Shown: positions 6,566 to 8,354 of the stretch, in pieces
How positions within the stretch are numbered: the stretch's first letter is position 1
Layout of the letters: every line of letters begins with the position of its first letter
Assembly: GCA_002450165.1 (NCBI GenBank)
Contig: DJYQ01000035.1
Location: 21,359 to 29,712 of the forward strand
DNA from: Prevotellaceae bacterium UBA6974
Lineage (GTDB): Bacteria > Bacteroidota > Bacteroidia > Bacteroidales > Bacteroidaceae
DNA length: 8,354 bases
Reading direction: 5' to 3'
Position numbers and translations under genes: made by a program
Notes under the pieces: model-generated
What the model was told of the DNA's origin: nothing
Seen by the model: only the letters and a program-made list of their open reading frames with translations
The model's database searches: none

Positions 6566-6937
6566 ATGAAAAAACTGTTCGCACTACTGGCATTTCTGGC
6601 AAGCACACTTGTCACATACGCCCAGGATTTCGCCTACCTCACCTTCCAGACGACGGACGGGACAAAAATCTCAGTACCCGCATCATCGCTTACAATCACA
6701 ATCTCGGGCACAACACTCACGGCAGGCAGTCAGACCTTCCAACTGTCCAACCTGAGCAAGATGTACCTCTCGGACAACGACCAATCCACAGGCGTATCCA
6801 CGCTTGCATGGGACGAACAGGACGAGACAAGCGAAATATACGACCTCAACGGACGCAAGGTCAGCACCGCCAACATCAAAAAAGGCGTGTACATCATCAA
6901 AAGCAAGAACGGAACCAGTAAAATAGCACAGAAATGA
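6566..6937 (+). CDS. Small exported protein with type IX-secretion-like C-terminal tail
   Basis: This 123-aa protein starts MKKLFALLAFLASTLVTYA-Q, a standard signal peptide. Residues about 22-72 form a small beta-rich module (DGTKISVPASSLT, then TFQLSNLSKMYLSDND). A low-complexity linker (73-89) leads to the tail at 90-123, with IYDLNGRKV and KKGVYIIKSKNG. The tail pattern YDLxGRxV...KGxYII is common at the C-terminus of Bacteroidetes surface and secreted proteins (type IX secretion tails), so sorting to the cell surface or medium is likely. The gene overlaps its downstream neighbour by 4 bp, and the same module occurs at the start of that neighbour. The ATG follows an A-rich leader with no Shine-Dalgarno. 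No enzyme motif is present; an adhesin, scaffold or helper role is possible but unproven. Confidence 0.88.
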   Translation: MKKLFALLAFLASTLVTYAQDFAYLTFQTTDGTKISVPASSLTITISGTTLTAGSQTFQLSNLSKMYLSDNDQSTGVSTLAWDEQDETSEIYDLNGRKVSTANIKKGVYIIKSKNGTSKIAQK

Positions 6938-8354
6938 ACAGGATATATACACTTCTCACAGCCATTGTGCTGACTATAGCAGCAACAGCTCAGACCCTCA
7001 ATGTTCAGGTTGGCAACGTCACATACCAGTTCCCCGCCTCACAAACAGGCGACATGACCTACGACAACGGCAGTACCCTGACCATTATGGACAAGACATT
7101 CGACCTGAGCGACATCAGCAGCATGACGGTTGACCAAAGCCAGGTTACCGACAACCAGGTCCGCATCATTTACGACGGTACGACCGCCACGGTACAGGTG
7201 GCAGGCAATATAGCACCATACGTAACCGCAAGCATAAACGGAGCCCACGTCACAATCGACCAGAGCAACACCGATGCTGTCAACGGCGACGAGATAACAT
7301 ATCAGCTCAGCGGTACCAGCACCAACGGCTCGCTTACCCTTAACGGATCATACAAATGCACCGTATCCCTCGCAGGCGTGACACTTGCCAACCCCACAGG
7401 CGCAGCCATAAACATCACCAACTCCAAACGCATACAACTCAGTGCCAAGAAAGAGACCGTCAACACCATCAGCGACGGCAGCGGCTCGCAAAAAGCATGT
7501 ATCTACAGCAAGGGACAACTGCAGTTCCAGGGCAACGGGACGCTGAACGTAGCAGGCAACTGCAAGCACGCCGTCAAGAGCGCCTCGTACATTACCGTCA
7601 AGAACATTACCATCAACATCACATCAGCAGTCAGCGACGGTTTCAGCTGCGAAGAATACTTCCAACTCAAGAGCGGAACCGTCACAATCAGCGGCACAGG
7701 TGATGACGGCATCCAATGCGACCTGGGCGGAACCACATCCACAGGCGAGACCCAAGACCATTCGGACGAGGACACAGGCAACATATACATCGATGGCGGA
7801 ACCCTGAACATAACCGCCACCGCAGATGCAGCAAAAGGCATCAAGGCAGACGGCAACGTAACCATAGACGGCGGCACCATAACGGTAAGAAACAGCGGCG
7901 AGATGAGCAAGAGCATCAAGTCAAAAGCCACCGTAACCATCAACGCAGGCGAACTGACATTCATCCCCAGCGGAGCAATGAAGGTTATCAACAGCGATGC
8001 CTCATACAGTTCAGCCATCAAGACAGTTGACTTCGTACAGAACGGCGGCACCATTACCATCACCGCATCCGGACAGGCAGGCAGAGGCATTACCGCCACC
8101 AATATCACCACCAATGGCGGCACGCTGGCAATAACCAACAGCGGAGCAGGCGTACAGGGCACAAACGACAACTACACCGCAAAGGGTCTCAAGGCAGACA
8201 CCAGCATCAGCCTCAACGCCGGCAACATAACCATATCCATGAGCGGCACAGGCGGCAAGGGCATCAAGAGCGCAGGCACCTATACACAGGGAACAACCGA
8301 CGGCAACGGCCCCACCCTGACTGTAACCACCACAGGCAGCGCACTGGGCAGCAG
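6934..8354 (+). CDS. Secreted Cthe_2159-like carbohydrate-binding beta-helix protein (3' truncated)
   Basis: The ATG at 6934 overlaps the TGA of the previous gene (ATGA), and the frame is open to the window end, giving 473 codons. MNRIYTLLTAIVLTIAATA-Q is a signal peptide. Residues about 22-68 (VTYQFPAS, then GSTLTIMDKTFDLSDISSM) resemble the module of the upstream small protein. From about residue 105 it fits the Cthe_2159-type 'carbohydrate-binding domain': GSLTLNGSYKCTVSLAGV, AAINITNSKRIQLSA, ACIYSKGQLQFQGNGTLNV, then GDDGIQC (256-262) and repeated turns such as KGIKADGNVTIDGGTITV (about 298-315) and KGLKAD. Family knowledge: Cthe_2159 is a right-handed beta-helix resembling pectate lyases that binds acidic polysaccharide with calcium. 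Here Asp/Asn/Gly-rich turns are consistent with that; enzymatic activity is not shown. The C-terminus, where a secretion tail would be expected, lies outside the window. Confidence 0.9.
   Translation, partial: MNRIYTLLTAIVLTIAATAQTLNVQVGNVTYQFPASQTGDMTYDNGSTLTIMDKTFDLSDISSMTVDQSQVTDNQVRIIYDGTTATVQVAGNIAPYVTASINGAHVTIDQSNTDAVNGDEITYQLSGTSTNGSLTLNGSYKCTVSLAGVTLANPTGAAINITNSKRIQLSAKKETVNTISDGSGSQKACIYSKGQLQFQGNGTLNVAGNCKHAVKSASYITVKNITINITSAVSDGFSCEEYFQLKSGTVTISGTGDDGIQCDLGGTTSTGETQDHSDEDTGNIYIDGGTLNITATADAAKGIKADGNVTIDGGTITVRNSGEMSKSIKSKATVTINAGELTFIPSGAMKVINSDASYSSAIKTVDFVQNGGTITITASGQAGRGITATNITTNGGTLAITNSGAGVQGTNDNYTAKGLKADTSISLNAGNITISMSGTGGKGIKSAGTYTQGTTDGNGPTLTVTTTGSALGS

Noticed and set aside
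7503..8171. Minus-strand open frame of 222 codons with hydrophobic, Pro/Val-rich translation
   Set aside because: It is the complement of repetitive Thr/Gly/Asn codons in the beta-helix gene. The membrane-like appearance is a by-product of that codon pattern.

Overview
The window looks like Bacteroidales chromosome, most likely a Prevotella/Segatella-type gut or oral species. Four things point there: (i) candidate promoters fit the Bacteroidetes form TTG-N19..20-TAnnTTTG; (ii) the starts lack Shine-Dalgarno sequences and are preceded by A/T-rich leaders; (iii) the gene families are typical (GH97 glycosidase, YARHG-domain protein, Cthe_2159-like 'carbohydrate-binding' beta-helix protein); (iv) one small protein ends in a type IX-secretion-like tail (YDLNGRKV...KGVYIIK). 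The genus is inferred. No rRNA, tRNA, CRISPR array, transposase or integrase is visible.

Left part, 1-1540, plus strand: the 3' end of an unrecognised gene, then a strong 41-bp palindrome, then a monocistronic Fic-family gene with an N-terminal helix-turn-helix. Its promoter and leader carry three copies of TTGCCGRTA, which looks like an autoregulatory operator. A hairpin between two convergent genes (1551-1604) probably stops transcription from both sides.

Middle part, 6376 down to 1601, minus strand: four genes in one direction, AraC-type regulator, flavodoxin-fold NAD(P)H:FMN reductase-like protein, GH97 glycosidase, and an exported YARHG-domain protein. The first three gaps are 36, 28 and 89 bp, so the cluster is probably one operon. 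It starts at a good promoter (TTG-N19-TATGTTTG) and ends at the convergent hairpin. The last gap is almost filled by eleven tandem copies of a degenerate 7-bp unit (ATTAYGA). No SusC/SusD pair is present, so this is not a standard polysaccharide utilization locus within the visible window. The regulator may respond to a sugar or redox signal, but the ligand cannot be read from the sequence.

Right part, 6566-8354, plus strand, divergent from the AraC gene: two exported proteins whose genes overlap by 4 bp (ATGA). The first is a 123-aa protein with a signal peptide, a small beta-rich module and a secretion-like tail. The second starts at 6934 and stays open to the window edge. It has a signal peptide, a module resembling that of its small neighbour, and then a long beta-helix-like Cthe_2159-type region. 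The shared module and the overlap suggest the two act together at the cell surface; this is inference.
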